DNA from: Campylobacteraceae bacterium
GTDB lineage: Bacteria; Campylobacterota; Campylobacteria; Campylobacterales; Campylobacteraceae
Assembly (NCBI GenBank): GCA_031266555.1
Contig: JAISAU010000005.1
Location: 1 to 32,093, forward strand
Direction: 5' to 3'
DNA: 32,093 bases
The notes under the pieces are model-generated. The model made no database searches and was not told the DNA's origin. It saw only the letters and a program-made list of their open reading frames with translations. Below are positions 8,368 to 16,236 of this stretch, piece after piece (within the stretch, counting starts at the first letter, position 1; every line of letters begins with the position of its first letter). Position numbers and translations under genes: made by a program.

Positions 8368-9501
8368 TCAAAACAATGAAGTATCATTGCAACCGTTTCT
8401 ACATTTCTCCGCACACATGTAGATATACCACTGTGGTTCTATTTGTCTTATAGCACACTTGAAATCATCAAGTGATCCAAAATTCCATTGATGCAGAATG
8501 TAATTCAAAGACTTATTGATACGCCAACGAAAAGAGTAATTGCCATTTATATCATATGGTCCTAAAAGCTCGCCATTTTCAATTTTTGGGGCTTCTGGAA
8601 TATGATAAAGATATTTTCTAATACTTTCATAATAAAATGTTTTTTTGTTATATTTTTTATCTGGAAATAGTCTTATGACAAGCATCCCATATTTGTTATA
8701 ATATTTTTTTGAATATTGAAGTGGTTTGTAATTGCCTTCACTTGGCATATTTTCACTTTCTTTATACATCTTGTCAGCTAATTTTGCTGTTTCCATAGAA
8801 TATGGATTTGGAAGCCAAATAACCGGTTCTATAGTTTCCGTATGTCTATTTTTAAAATATCCAGCAGGAAATATTTCTCTGCTTCCAAGGTACATTCCTG
8901 CTTTGCTCATTAATTCTTTGGTGTCACTTTGTTCTATCCATCTAAAGTGTGGGTATTCTTTTTCTATTATTTCTATTTTACCATTACCCATAAATACTTC
9001 TGAATAAACAGGTTTTATGCTCTCTATATCAAATTCCATATATCTCTTAACCAACTCCTCTATCTCTGTTTTGTATTTTTTGAAGTGCCCTATCATCTCC
9101 TCATCGCTTGCTAATCCTGCAGTGCATAACATAGTGTAATAAAAACTTGCGGATAAAATAAATATTATGGAAAGCGATATAAATATGTTTTTAAAAACAG
9201 TCCTATTAAATACAAGAAGAAACAAAGTCATGAGTAAAAAGTATGCCCAAGCATATAATCCTAAGGCAATAACACAAGCCATGAAAATAATACCAAGAAC
9301 AACTACTCTTTTTACATCAAACAAAGCTATAAAGTACACAGAAACATAAAAAAGCCAAATGTAAAATATAGTAGCATTGATAAGTATATACCAAAGAGAA
9401 TTTTCAAATCTCCAAGCGTTACTATCGATAGTAATTATTAGGATATATGAAAGTACAAGAGATAAAAAGACATAACTGTTTTTTCTATTGCTATCTTTCA
9501 A
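8368..9501 (-). CDS. Unrecognised membrane protein with soluble C-terminal domain
   Basis: 377 residues from a TTG start preceded by CAGGAG at 6 nt. Residues about 10-130 hold four or five hydrophobic helices. Residues about 140-377 are soluble, rich in Tyr, Lys and Glu, and end in a cysteine cluster (CAEKCRNGC). I do not recognise a family. It lies between the paralogue array and the cassette next to the RTX gene, is preceded by a degenerate copy of the AT-rich upstream repeat, and is followed by an N-terminal relic of another gene. By position it could be the partner protein of that lost gene. Low-GC codon use matches the surrounding locus. Confidence 0.8.
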   Translation of the reverse strand: MKDSNRKNSYVFLSLVLSYILIITIDSNAWRFENSLWYILINATIFYIWLFYVSVYFIALFDVKRVVVLGIIFMACVIALGLYAWAYFLLMTLFLLVFNRTVFKNIFISLSIIFILSASFYYTMLCTAGLASDEEMIGHFKKYKTEIEELVKRYMEFDIESIKPVYSEVFMGNGKIEIIEKEYPHFRWIEQSDTKELMSKAGMYLGSREIFPAGYFKNRHTETIEPVIWLPNPYSMETAKLADKMYKESENMPSEGNYKPLQYSKKYYNKYGMLVIRLFPDKKYNKKTFYYESIRKYLYHIPEAPKIENGELLGPYDINGNYSFRWRINKSLNYILHQWNFGSLDDFKCAIRQIEPQWYIYMCAEKCRNGCNDTSLF

Positions 9502-9518
9502 ATATCACTCCTGATATT

Positions 9519-9575
9519 AAAATAATAATTTTGTATTATTACTTATGCAAGCTTATAATTACATTAAAATAATAA
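9519..9575 (-). repeat. AT-rich upstream repeat, degenerate copy 3
   Basis: The stretch with ATAATTTTGTATTATTACTT and TTATAATTACATTAA aligns at roughly 75 percent by eye with the core of 7973-8060. It lies 18 bases before the TTG start of the 377-residue gene, in the same orientation and position as the other copies relative to their genes. The rest of 9502-9637 shows nothing else. Confidence 0.45.
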
Positions 9576-9637
9576 ATATGATAAATTTAAAATGATTTAA
9601 AAGTAAAACTTAAGAATATATAGATATCTACGAAACT

Positions 9638-9864
9638 TTATACTTTATGCAACATATAGTTCAATTCAACATTTATTTCCATCTGTACGAAACACACTAT
9701 CACTATAAATTTGATTGTAGATAAAATATCTTTGAATTCATTTTTCGGGTTATGTCCTGCAAAATAAGATATTACTATAACTACAATCATCAAAAGAAGT
9801 ATACTCGTAAATACAACCCCATAATCCTTCACGACTATCGGTTCTTTATCATAAAATCTCTCAT
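9638..9864 (-). pseudogene. Frameshifted and truncated paralogue D of the membrane protein family
   Basis: ATG at 9864 overlaps the preceding stop as TAATG and starts MRDF, but the frame then closes at TAG. In the next frame the sequence reads FYDKEPIVVKDYGVVFTSILLL, matching MRDYDKNPIIIKDYNYIF of the intact paralogues. Adding one T to the T4 run after AGAGA restores one frame of about 75 residues ending at 9638. The product stops after one or two hydrophobic segments, so the PH-like part and tail of the intact copies are gone. A GTG-started 64-residue frame (9832) could still be expressed. Slippage on the T run or simple decay are both possible. Confidence 0.65.
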
Positions 9865-10283
9865 TATCTATATTTCCTTGCTAAAAGCTTACATGCAAGA
9901 TAAAATGGTAGGTATATAGCTAAAATGTATTTGATAAGAGCAGTTATAAAGTAAGCTATGTTTGTATTGATAAATTCCTTTGTTAGTACAAGTTCGCCAC
10001 TATCAACAAACGGCTTAAGTCTATATACTGCAAAAGCTATTGATGCTATTATAAGTATAATTATTATGGAAATAAGATAAATCATACTCTCATTTTGTGC
10101 TGGAGCTCTTTTTTTATCTTTTATAAAAAAGAAGGCTGTAATAATACTCGCTATAGCTACAATAATCAAATCAATACCGTATTCTGAAGCTTTTTTATCA
10201 AACTCAGCAATTAAAAGCAAAGCTATTGCAACAACTGTGGCTAAAATCGTAAAAATGAGAAAGAGAATGATATATTTTTTCAT
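9864..10283 (-). CDS. Four-helix membrane protein, function unknown
   Basis: 139 residues, with predicted membrane segments near 5-25, 40-58, 68-90 and 108-130 and a basic C-terminal end (CKLLARKYR). I do not recognise a named family with confidence. Its stop overlaps the ATG of broken paralogue D (TAATG), and its start overlaps the stop of a tiny upstream frame by ATGA. The gene is therefore part of the same densely coupled cassette series. It may be another partner or immunity-type membrane protein. Confidence 0.75.
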   Translation of the reverse strand: MKKYIILFLIFTILATVVAIALLLIAEFDKKASEYGIDLIIVAIASIITAFFFIKDKKRAPAQNESMIYLISIIIILIIASIAFAVYRLKPFVDSGELVLTKEFINTNIAYFITALIKYILAIYLPFYLACKLLARKYR

Positions 10284-10327
10284 AAATTACACTCCATTAT
10301 AGTTAAAAGCAGTAAAATTCTTTTCAT
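10280..10327 (-). CDS. Tiny leader-like frame (15 residues)
   Basis: ATG at 10327 with AAAGG upstream encodes MKRILLLLTIMECNL, and its TGA overlaps the ATG of the next gene as ATGA. The sequence looks like the start of a lipoprotein signal peptide cut short. It may be a relic of a lost gene or a coupling leader. Evidence is position and composition only. Confidence 0.3.
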   Translation of the reverse strand: MKRILLLLTIMECNL

Positions 10328-10343
10328 GGTTAGCCTTTCATTA

Positions 10344-10431
10344 AACTTAAAAAAATCAAATAATATTTCAAAAAAATAATTTCACATTATTGCTTATATT
10401 AACTTATATTTATATTAAGAATGTAATTCGA
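10344..10431 (-). repeat. AT-rich upstream repeat, copy 2
   Basis: Close match of copy 1 at 7973-8060, in the same orientation. It lies 17 bases before the tiny leader frame and so before the 139-residue gene. It is best explained as a promoter region duplicated with the cassette. The remaining bases up to 10512 are without a gene. Confidence 0.7.
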
Positions 10432-10512
10432 TAGGTATTTTAAATGTATTTTATCGTTATTTGACCATAATATGAACTCTTGCCCGCCAATAATTAACCT
10501 TCCTCATTGAAC

Positions 10513-10947
10513 TCATTGCTTGTCTCCTTGTAAGTTTTTAATAATATTTCGTATTTCGCATTCATCTTTAATATGTAAGCTTGTTACTAAATACTTGAGA
10601 TAGCTAAAACGACTGCTTTTGAGTTGAAAAGATAACCACTCTGAAAAAAGACTACCATGAACAAGAACATATTTGATTTCATCTATTTTAATGATTGATA
10701 TTCCAAAAAACTTCCTATTAATTTCTACTCTATCTTTATATATAACAAGCTCATTGAATGTAATTAGTACAATGAAAATATACAACGCAAATAATGCAAG
10801 AAATACTCCAAAAGAAGTGAATAATATTTTATCGGATGAAAACGCTATGCAAGAGATGAGTATAAATGCGATAATTAAAAATATCTCGCCAAATATACAG
10901 ACCATGCTTCTTTCATTTACTTTATAAAGTATTTCATTGTTTGTCAT
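10513..10947 (-). CDS. Small membrane protein with PH-like domain, coupled to paralogue B
   Basis: 144 residues. Two hydrophobic helices (about 18-37 and 42-65) precede a beta-rich segment (FNELVIYKDRVEINRKF, IIKIDEIKYVLV) of bacterial PH-domain type. Its ATG overlaps the stop of paralogue B as ATGA, exactly where the RTX gene sits after paralogue A. Its first residues MTNNE resemble MTNQE of the RTX start and the rest does not, so the first codons may be the remaining edge of a replaced RTX gene. Function unknown; probably a membrane accessory of the same locus. Confidence 0.75.
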   Translation of the reverse strand: MTNNEILYKVNERSMVCIFGEIFLIIAFILISCIAFSSDKILFTSFGVFLALFALYIFIVLITFNELVIYKDRVEINRKFFGISIIKIDEIKYVLVHGSLFSEWLSFQLKSSRFSYLKYLVTSLHIKDECEIRNIIKNLQGDKQ

Positions 10948-11582
10948 AGTAGCTCCTTATCAGCAATTAATTCCCCGTAATGTCCATAGTCACTCCAAAA
11001 CACTTTTGCTTGTTCTACGTCAAAAATAGGTTTTTTAATCATAAAATACTTTCTTACTTCTTGATATTCATATTCTGTTGCAGGTAATATATTTATAAAT
11101 TTATCACCGCTAAAAACTATAATCGCATCAAAGAAACGGTATTTTGAACCTCTTTTGAAAAAATGAAAAAAGAATTTTATGATTGTCAAAGGCAAATACC
11201 ATGTAACGAATCCAATCGGAAAAAGAAGTATTTGAAAAAATTTAACAATATCAGAAATTACTTGCGACTTATGATATAAAATGGAAAACGTTCTTTTGAT
11301 GTCTGTAATCTCATCTAAATATATAGTTTCAAGAATTTTATTTTTATGAAAAAACTTGATTGAGTTGCTGGATAAAACTATTGTTCTTTTGTTAAATGCT
11401 CTAAAAAATAGACACATATGCATATACACTATAGCGGTTACCAGACCAAGACCATAATAACTGGTATCCGTTACATAAAGAATGGTATAAATTATTACTG
11501 GTATAAATGGCAAAAAAAGCAATGGTAGAAATATATAATTATAATCTTTGATAATTATCGGGTTTTTGTCGTAATCTCTCAT
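10944..11582 (-). CDS. Small membrane protein B, paralogue of A
   Basis: 212 residues. The N-terminal 20 residues and residues from about 140 to the end are nearly identical to protein A (7220-7861), while two central stretches (about 20-60 and 88-135) differ clearly. Membrane segments, PH-like strand pattern (KRTIVLSSNSIKF, ILETIYLDEITDI) and tail (FINILPATEYEYQEVRKYF) are as in A. It begins 4 bases after the stop of an RTX N-terminal relic and its own stop overlaps the next gene as ATGA, with the ribosome binding site in its DKELL codons. The conserved ends with a variable middle suggest recent duplication plus diversification or gene conversion. Confidence 0.85.
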   Translation of the reverse strand: MRDYDKNPIIIKDYNYIFLPLLFLPFIPVIIYTILYVTDTSYYGLGLVTAIVYMHMCLFFRAFNKRTIVLSSNSIKFFHKNKILETIYLDEITDIKRTFSILYHKSQVISDIVKFFQILLFPIGFVTWYLPLTIIKFFFHFFKRGSKYRFFDAIIVFSGDKFINILPATEYEYQEVRKYFMIKKPIFDVEQAKVFWSDYGHYGELIADKELL

Positions 11583-11586
11583 GTTG

Positions 11587-11712
11587 TTATCTATACCTCA
11601 CAAGCTTTTTAAAAACAATTTTTTTGTCAGATATTTTTTTAATAGAGTGGTTTTTTACCACGATATAAGTACTTATAGCTTTTTGCGCATTGTCAATTAT
11701 CTCTTGATTCAT
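11587..11712 (-). pseudogene. 41-codon RTX N-terminal relic, still ATGA-coupled to paralogue C
   Basis: ATG at 11712 opens a frame reading MNQEIIDNAQKAISTYIVV, then KNHSIKKISDKKIVFKKLVRYR and TAA. It aligns over about 37 residues with the RTX protein start (MTNQEAINNAQKALGIYTML, then KDDSIQKISSKKVIFGKFG). It keeps the ATGA overlap with the upstream paralogue and the embedded AAGGAG. Homology ends near the lysines after KKIVF, and the next paralogue starts 4 bases after the stop. The RTX body has been deleted, leaving the coupled start. It could be expressed as a small peptide. Confidence 0.75.
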
Positions 11713-12374
11713 CGCAATGGCTCCTTAATTTTCTCTTCTATTAAATGGCTTTCAAAATTCCAAAATACATTTGCATATTTTATGTCAAATACAGGTTTTT
11801 TAAGCATAAAATATTTTCTTACATCTTCATACTCTTTTTTCGTCGTAGGTAATATATTTATAAAATTATCACTGCTAAAAACTATAATTGCGTCAAAAAG
11901 ATGGTATTGTGAACCTTTTTTGAAAAAATGAAAAAAGAATTTTAAGGTTATTAACGGCATATGCCAAACAATTGGCATCAAAAAAGAGAGTGTATGTACA
12001 AACACTTTTTGAAAACCAGTAAGTTCTTGAGATTTATGATAAATATCGGAATATGTTCTTTTGATATCCGCAATATCGTTTAAATATATCTCTTCAACAA
12101 TCTTATCTGCATGTGAAAATTGGATAGATTTATTTAGCAATAGAATAGTTCTTTTATTTCTTGCTTTACGATATATACTTAGAGCTGGTAATATAGATAA
12201 TGAAAATATCATGAATGTATTTATAGCGAGAGACGTTGCAGATAATTCTCCGGGATTATATAAAAAAGCATAAACAGCAAACGGTATTAAACAACAAATA
12301 AATAATGGTGTAAATATATAATTGTAGTCTTTTATTATTATAGGATTTTTATCGTAATCTCTTTGGTTTGACAC
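11709..12374 (-). CDS. Small membrane protein C, most divergent intact paralogue
   Basis: 221 residues, opening MSNQRDYDKNPIIIKDYNYIF, so it carries four extra residues before the shared RDYDKNPIIIKDYNYIF. It has two hydrophobic helices near the N-terminus, a PH-like stretch (NKRTILLLNKSIQFSH, IVEEIYLNDIADI), a further hydrophobic segment, and the shared tail (FINILPTTKKEYEDVRKYF). Its end (IKEPLR) differs from DKELL of A and B but still encodes AAGGAG for the following RTX relic, with an ATGA overlap. As the first gene of the minus-strand series it probably has a promoter in the divergent 12375-12774 gap. Confidence 0.83.
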   Translation of the reverse strand: MSNQRDYDKNPIIIKDYNYIFTPLFICCLIPFAVYAFLYNPGELSATSLAINTFMIFSLSILPALSIYRKARNKRTILLLNKSIQFSHADKIVEEIYLNDIADIKRTYSDIYHKSQELTGFQKVFVHTLSFLMPIVWHMPLITLKFFFHFFKKGSQYHLFDAIIVFSSDNFINILPTTKKEYEDVRKYFMLKKPVFDIKYANVFWNFESHLIEEKIKEPLR

Positions 12375-12774
12375 TTTTATACCTTAAAGCGTAACTTTTT
12401 AATTATTATAAATAAAAACTAAAAAATTATTTTTACATAATCGAACTTATATGGTAATTAAAAAATGTTCTTTTTAAATTATTATGATAAATTCATGGTT
12501 TACTATTTTTAAATATTTTGATATATCACTAAACATATGAAATAAAAATCTAAAAATTAATATTATTAAATTTTACGATTCTTTGCTAATAAAAACAGTC
12601 AAATCATCATACTTTACTTACAATAACAAAAAAAATGCTAGCAAAAGGCTCAAATGTAAGTTTTCTAAAAAGCTTTCCGCTTGTATTAGTAAATGTATTT
12701 ATTAAACTCTATCAAGTAATCTCATCGCAATAAATACCTTATACAATTTCATAATTTTATTTTTAGGAGAAAAA
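12375..12774. other. Divergent AT-rich intergenic region
   Basis: No gene seen. It separates protein C (minus) from the phosphatase lipoprotein (plus). Around 12405-12470 there is a weak match to the AT-rich upstream repeat (AATTATTTTTACATAAT, CTTATATGGTAATTA). Towards the right, TACAAT at 12742-12747 is a plausible -10 box and TAGGAG near 12764-12769 the ribosome binding site for the plus-strand gene. Confidence 0.5.
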
Positions 12775-13794
12775 ATGAGTAAGTTGTCATATATGATTGC
12801 CGCGCCGATATGTGCGTTATTGCTTGCTGGTTGTGGAAGCAGTGATAGCAAAAGTCAAGACGTAAGCGTGCCATCTTTTTCGGTAGAGCGCAATAAAATA
12901 GATAAGGTTTATACGCTAAGCGTTGAAGGAGACGGACAATGGCAAGTGTTTGCGGGAGAGACGCCGAATAGTATTGACGTAAATACCGTTATTGCCGAGG
13001 GTAGAGGTGCTAGCGAAGTAAATATCGTGAATTTTCCGCCAAATAAGCGTATCTATTTTCAGTATATTCTTGAAAACGGCACGAAAATTATCGCTTCCGA
13101 ACGATTGCTGCCTATGGAAGGAGCTTACAATGTCAGAGACGTAGGCGGTTACAAGACCAACGAAGGTAAAAGTGTGAAATGGGGAAAAGTATTTCGTTCA
13201 GGAGATTTAAATACGCTTTCTTACAACGATATACAGTATCTTGAGAATATCGGCATAAAAACTGTTGTGGATTTTCGCTCCAACTCCGAAAAACTTGCCG
13301 CGCCCGACACAAATCTTGTTACAGTTGCTAATCGTTTGGAGTATCCAATAGATCCGGGAAGCATTACGGCATTGGCAACGGCGTCAGGTATGGATTACCT
13401 CATAGAAATGAATAAGGTTTTTGCTACTGATTTTCAAGCGGAGTATAAAAATTTTTTCACGGTATTGATGGATGAGACAAAATTGCCGCTTTTATTTCAT
13501 TGCAGTGCAGGTAAAGACAGAGCGGGTTTTGCTACAGCCATGTTTTTATCGGCTTTGGGCGTAGATAGGGAAACTGTCATACAAGATTATTTACTCTCGG
13601 CAATTTATGTGGAGGAAAAATACGCCGCGCTTGTAGCCGCACAACCGGAACTATCGCCGATGTTCACAGTTTACAGAGAATATATTGAGGCGGCTTTTGA
13701 TACGATAGACAATCAATATGGCGGCGTTGAGAGATATTTAAGCGAACAGTTAGGCGTGGATTTGGCATTAATGAAAGCCATTTATACCGAGTAG
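12775..13794 (+). CDS. Tyrosine-phosphatase-family lipoprotein
   Basis: 339 residues. A lipoprotein signal with lipobox LLAGC (Cys20) places it in the envelope outside the cytoplasm. Residues about 30-110 form an N-terminal beta-rich domain. The catalytic part begins with YNVRDVGGYKT (about 118-128) and carries the P-loop HCSAGKDR (His242-Cys243 to Arg249), the HCxxGxxR signature of protein tyrosine phosphatases of the Y_phosphatase3/DSP group; the upstream FRSGDL and DFRS motifs are typical of that group. Substrate (phosphotyrosine, phospholipid or sugar phosphate) cannot be told. The gene stands alone, followed by a terminator-like hairpin. GC is higher than in the RTX locus to its left, which marks a change of region. 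Confidence 0.9.
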   Translation: MSKLSYMIAAPICALLLAGCGSSDSKSQDVSVPSFSVERNKIDKVYTLSVEGDGQWQVFAGETPNSIDVNTVIAEGRGASEVNIVNFPPNKRIYFQYILENGTKIIASERLLPMEGAYNVRDVGGYKTNEGKSVKWGKVFRSGDLNTLSYNDIQYLENIGIKTVVDFRSNSEKLAAPDTNLVTVANRLEYPIDPGSITALATASGMDYLIEMNKVFATDFQAEYKNFFTVLMDETKLPLLFHCSAGKDRAGFATAMFLSALGVDRETVIQDYLLSAIYVEEKYAALVAAQPELSPMFTVYREYIEAAFDTIDNQYGGVERYLSEQLGVDLALMKAIYTE

Positions 13795-13855
13795 ATGAGC
13801 GACGATTCGACTGTTTACAATAAGTATGTTTAAATAGCTGCAAAAATAAATTTGA

Positions 13856-13884
13856 GAGGTTGTTTGGACATACCTAACAACCTC
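13856..13884 (+). terminator. Hairpin after the phosphatase gene
   Basis: GAGGTTGTT (13856-13864) pairs with AACAACCTC (13876-13884) across an 11-nt loop, 62 bases after the stop. An alternative stem CCTCTT/AAGAGG overlaps its right arm. There is no long T run, so the terminator call is moderate. The following bases up to 14106 hold no gene; one TACATGTA lies at 14061. Confidence 0.5.
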
Positions 13885-14106
13885 TTCTCTTAAAAGAGGC
13901 TAATGATACATAAATTATCTGCCTAAATACAGTAAAAATTCCAAAACTTTCACCAAAAGCCCATTTAAACAGATTTGCTTGCGTGACAAAAATTGTACGA
14001 TAGCGCCATAAATGAAGTTTTATCTCAAAGTATAAATGATTTGTTTTATATTATCAGCCTTACATGTAAAGAACATTTTAAGACGATAAACACAATAAGA
14101 CATTTA

Positions 14107-15273
14107 TTATTTAGTCATTTTTATACTTTTAGCTATCTCCTCGGCTCTTTTTTTCGCGTTTTCCACTTCGTCTTGCACAAGAACGACAGCCATTCTGCGC
14201 CCTTCATGAGAGTTTGGCTTGCCAAATATTCTAACAAACGAATTTTTGGAAAACACACTTTTGGGCACATCAAAATGAGGATTTTCGCTTTTTATATCCG
14301 CTTTGTACGCCGCGCTTGCTGCTTGCGCAATAAATGAAAACTCTAAAGGAAGTCCTAAAATTGCCCTTACATGTAAGGCGAATTCGCTTTGAGATTGCGA
14401 AATCATAGTAACCATACCGGTATCATGAGGGCGCGGACTTACTTCGCTAAAATAAACCTCATCTTCTTTTATAAAAAGCTCAACGCCAAATATTCCTCGC
14501 CCTCCAAGTCCATCCGTTACTGTTTTTGCTATCTTTTGCGCTTTTTGCAAAATCTCTTTTTTCATAGGCATAGGCTGCCAACTGAGTATATAATCTCCAT
14601 CTTTTTGGATATGTCCTATAGGTTCGCAAAATATACTCTCATTTTCAGTACGCGCGGTCAAAAGCGTAATCTCATAATCAAAATTGATAAATCCTTCGAC
14701 TATCAACTCGCTGGCATCTCCTCTTGCCTCTTTCGCCCTCTCCCATGAAGCTTTTAAATCCGTCTTGTTTTTAGCTACGCTTTGCCCATGACCGGATGAG
14801 CTCATAACAGGCTTGATAACACAAGGAAATCCCAATTTTTCAGCAGCATTTTCCAGTTCTTCGTAAGAGTTTACAAAGAGATACGGACTTGTTTTTATGC
14901 CAAGCTCTTCGGCGACAAATTTTCTTATATTTTTACGATTCATCGTCTTTTTAACGGCATTGGCGTTTGGTATCACGTTGAAACCCTCAATTTCAGCTAT
15001 CTCTAAAGCTTCTATGTTTAAAGCTTCGATTTCAGGCACGATATATGTCGGTTTCTCAAGATATATAAGCTCCAGCAGAGCTTCTTTATTTTTCATATCG
15101 ATAACGTGCGCTTTATTTGCCACAAGATGAGCCGGAGCGTTCGGATAATTATCCACGGCGACTACCTCGACGCCAAGCCTTGACGCTTCTATAGCGACCT
15201 CTTTGCCAAGTTCGCCGCTTCCAAGCAGCATAATTTTTATGCTGTCGTGTTTCAATGGGGTTGTAAATATCAC
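14107..15273 (-). CDS. purT: Formate-dependent phosphoribosylglycinamide formyltransferase (GAR transformylase 2)
   Basis: 388 residues, full length for PurT. It is an ATP-grasp enzyme that makes formyl-GAR from GAR, formate and ATP in purine synthesis. The nucleotide-binding start [21 protein letters not shown], then [26 protein letters not shown] (ATP-grasp loop), and [32 protein letters not shown] (metal and ATP site) are all present and in order. The start is GTG with AAAGGA upstream. It is monocistronic, with a 335-base gap before the tRNA gene on its right. Confidence 0.95.
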   Translation of the reverse strand: MIFTTPLKHDSIKIMLLGSGELGKEVAIEASRLGVEVVAVDNYPNAPAHLVANKAHVIDMKNKEALLELIYLEKPTYIVPEIEALNIEALEIAEIEGFNVIPNANAVKKTMNRKNIRKFVAEELGIKTSPYLFVNSYEELENAAEKLGFPCVIKPVMSSSGHGQSVAKNKTDLKASWERAKEARGDASELIVEGFINFDYEITLLTARTENESIFCEPIGHIQKDGDYILSWQPMPMKKEILQKAQKIAKTVTDGLGGRGIFGVELFIKEDEVYFSEVSPRPHDTGMVTMISQSQSEFALHVRAILGLPLEFSFIAQAASAAYKADIKSENPHFDVPKSVFSKNSFVRIFGKPNSHEGRRMAVVLVQDEVENAKKRAEEIAKSIKMTK

Positions 15274-15608
15274 GATAAATCCTTTGTATCACAAATAAAT
15301 ATCAGCGGTTATAATTTTATCAAATTTTGAGCGGTTTTTAACAAGTAAGGCAAATCAATATTATATGTCAAAAGCTCTACATGTAACAAATCAAAGACTT
15401 AAGTTTTATTTTTTGGGTTACATGTAGGATTTCAAAAAATAAAATAAAATCTTTAAACTTTCATCTTACATGTAAAGATAAACAATTGACATTCGCCTAA
15501 ATCTTAAACTTTAGAACATATAAACAATTACTTGCTATCACTGTTACTACTTTCGATGCAACGTAATTTTAAGGAAATAGCCGTTATAATACCACCCTTA
15601 AAATTTAT
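15274..15608. other. Intergenic region with three TACATGTA palindromes
   Basis: No gene seen. It holds the promoter region of purT (leftward) and of the tRNA (rightward). TACATGTA occurs at 15378, 15419 and 15467 within about 100 bases, in AT-rich surroundings. Confidence 0.6.
15585..15590 (+). promoter_or_regulatory. -10 box of the tRNA gene
   Basis: A perfect TATAAT lies 18 bases before the first base of the tRNA. No clear -35 box is seen. Confidence 0.55.
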
Positions 15609-15685
15609 GCGCTCGTAGCTCAGCTGGATAGAGCATCTGATTGCGGTTCAGAAGGTCATGAGTTCGAATCTCTTCGAGCGCACCA
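15609..15685 (+). tRNA. tRNA-Arg, anticodon GCG
   Basis: 77 nt including encoded CCA. Acceptor arms GCGCTCG and CGAGCGC pair perfectly. The D stem GCTC/GAGC and anticodon stem TCTGA/TCAGA are perfect; the loop TTGCGGT places GCG at positions 34-36, reading CGC and, by wobble, CGU. The T arm contains TTCGAAT with one stem mismatch. The gene stands alone, 17 bases before the convergent VOC gene. Confidence 0.93.
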
Positions 15686-15702
15686 CTATTATCGATTTAG
15701 TT

Positions 15703-16125
15703 TTATTCGGCCTGTTTAGCAAAACACAAAATATAGCCGTTATTGTCCTTTATATAAAACTCTCTTTGCCCATACCAAGTCATTTTAATCTCGGTCATAT
15801 TCAGCTTTTTATTTTGCAAACTTTCATAAAGTTCGTCCAAATCTTCAACGTCAAAATAAAACGATACGCTGGCTCCGATTTGACAACGATCCGCTAAAAT
15901 AATGTCGTCATAAAAACTGTCGTCTTTTTGAAACATCAAACTTATATTATCTTTATTTATCATGGCGTAAACATACTCTTTGCCTTCAATAAAATCCGTA
16001 TCAACGCTATCTTGCGAAACAGGTACGCCCATTACCAAATTAAATCCAAAATTCTCTTTATAAAACGCTACGCTTTTTCTTATGTCGCTAACGGCGAAAT
16101 TAGGTGAAAATGCCCTTAAAGTCAT
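15703..16125 (-). CDS. VOC (glyoxalase/bleomycin-resistance fold) protein
   Basis: 140 residues. The pattern FAVSDIRKSVAFYKENFGF at the start, and YFDVEDLDELYESL followed by REFYIKDNNGYILCFAKQ at the end, are the two halves of a vicinal oxygen chelate fold. Conserved acidic and aromatic positions near the C-terminus (F-Y-I-K-D-N-N-G-Y) are typical. Many members bind a metal for glyoxalase or dioxygenase activity, while others only bind drugs. The His ligands of glyoxalase I are not evident, so a specific enzyme cannot be named. The ribosome binding site AAGGAG supports the start. Confidence 0.85.
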   Translation of the reverse strand: MTLRAFSPNFAVSDIRKSVAFYKENFGFNLVMGVPVSQDSVDTDFIEGKEYVYAMINKDNISLMFQKDDSFYDDIILADRCQIGASVSFYFDVEDLDELYESLQNKKLNMTEIKMTWYGQREFYIKDNNGYILCFAKQAE

Positions 16126-16236
16126 ATTTATCTCCTTGTAGTGCGAAATATTAATTTTAGCATGTATTTTTTTGATTTACTCAAAATATAGTCATTTTAT
16201 ACTACAATAAATTTAAAATAAAACCAAAGTTTTGAG

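Noticed and set aside
11581-11931. Plus-strand 116-codon frame overlapping genes B and C
   Set aside because: It is the reverse shadow of the relic and of gene C, and shows no ribosome binding site.
12775-13794. Considering the phosphatase lipoprotein as part of the RTX locus
   Set aside because: Opposite strand, separate promoter and terminator, and a visibly different base composition; no link beyond proximity.
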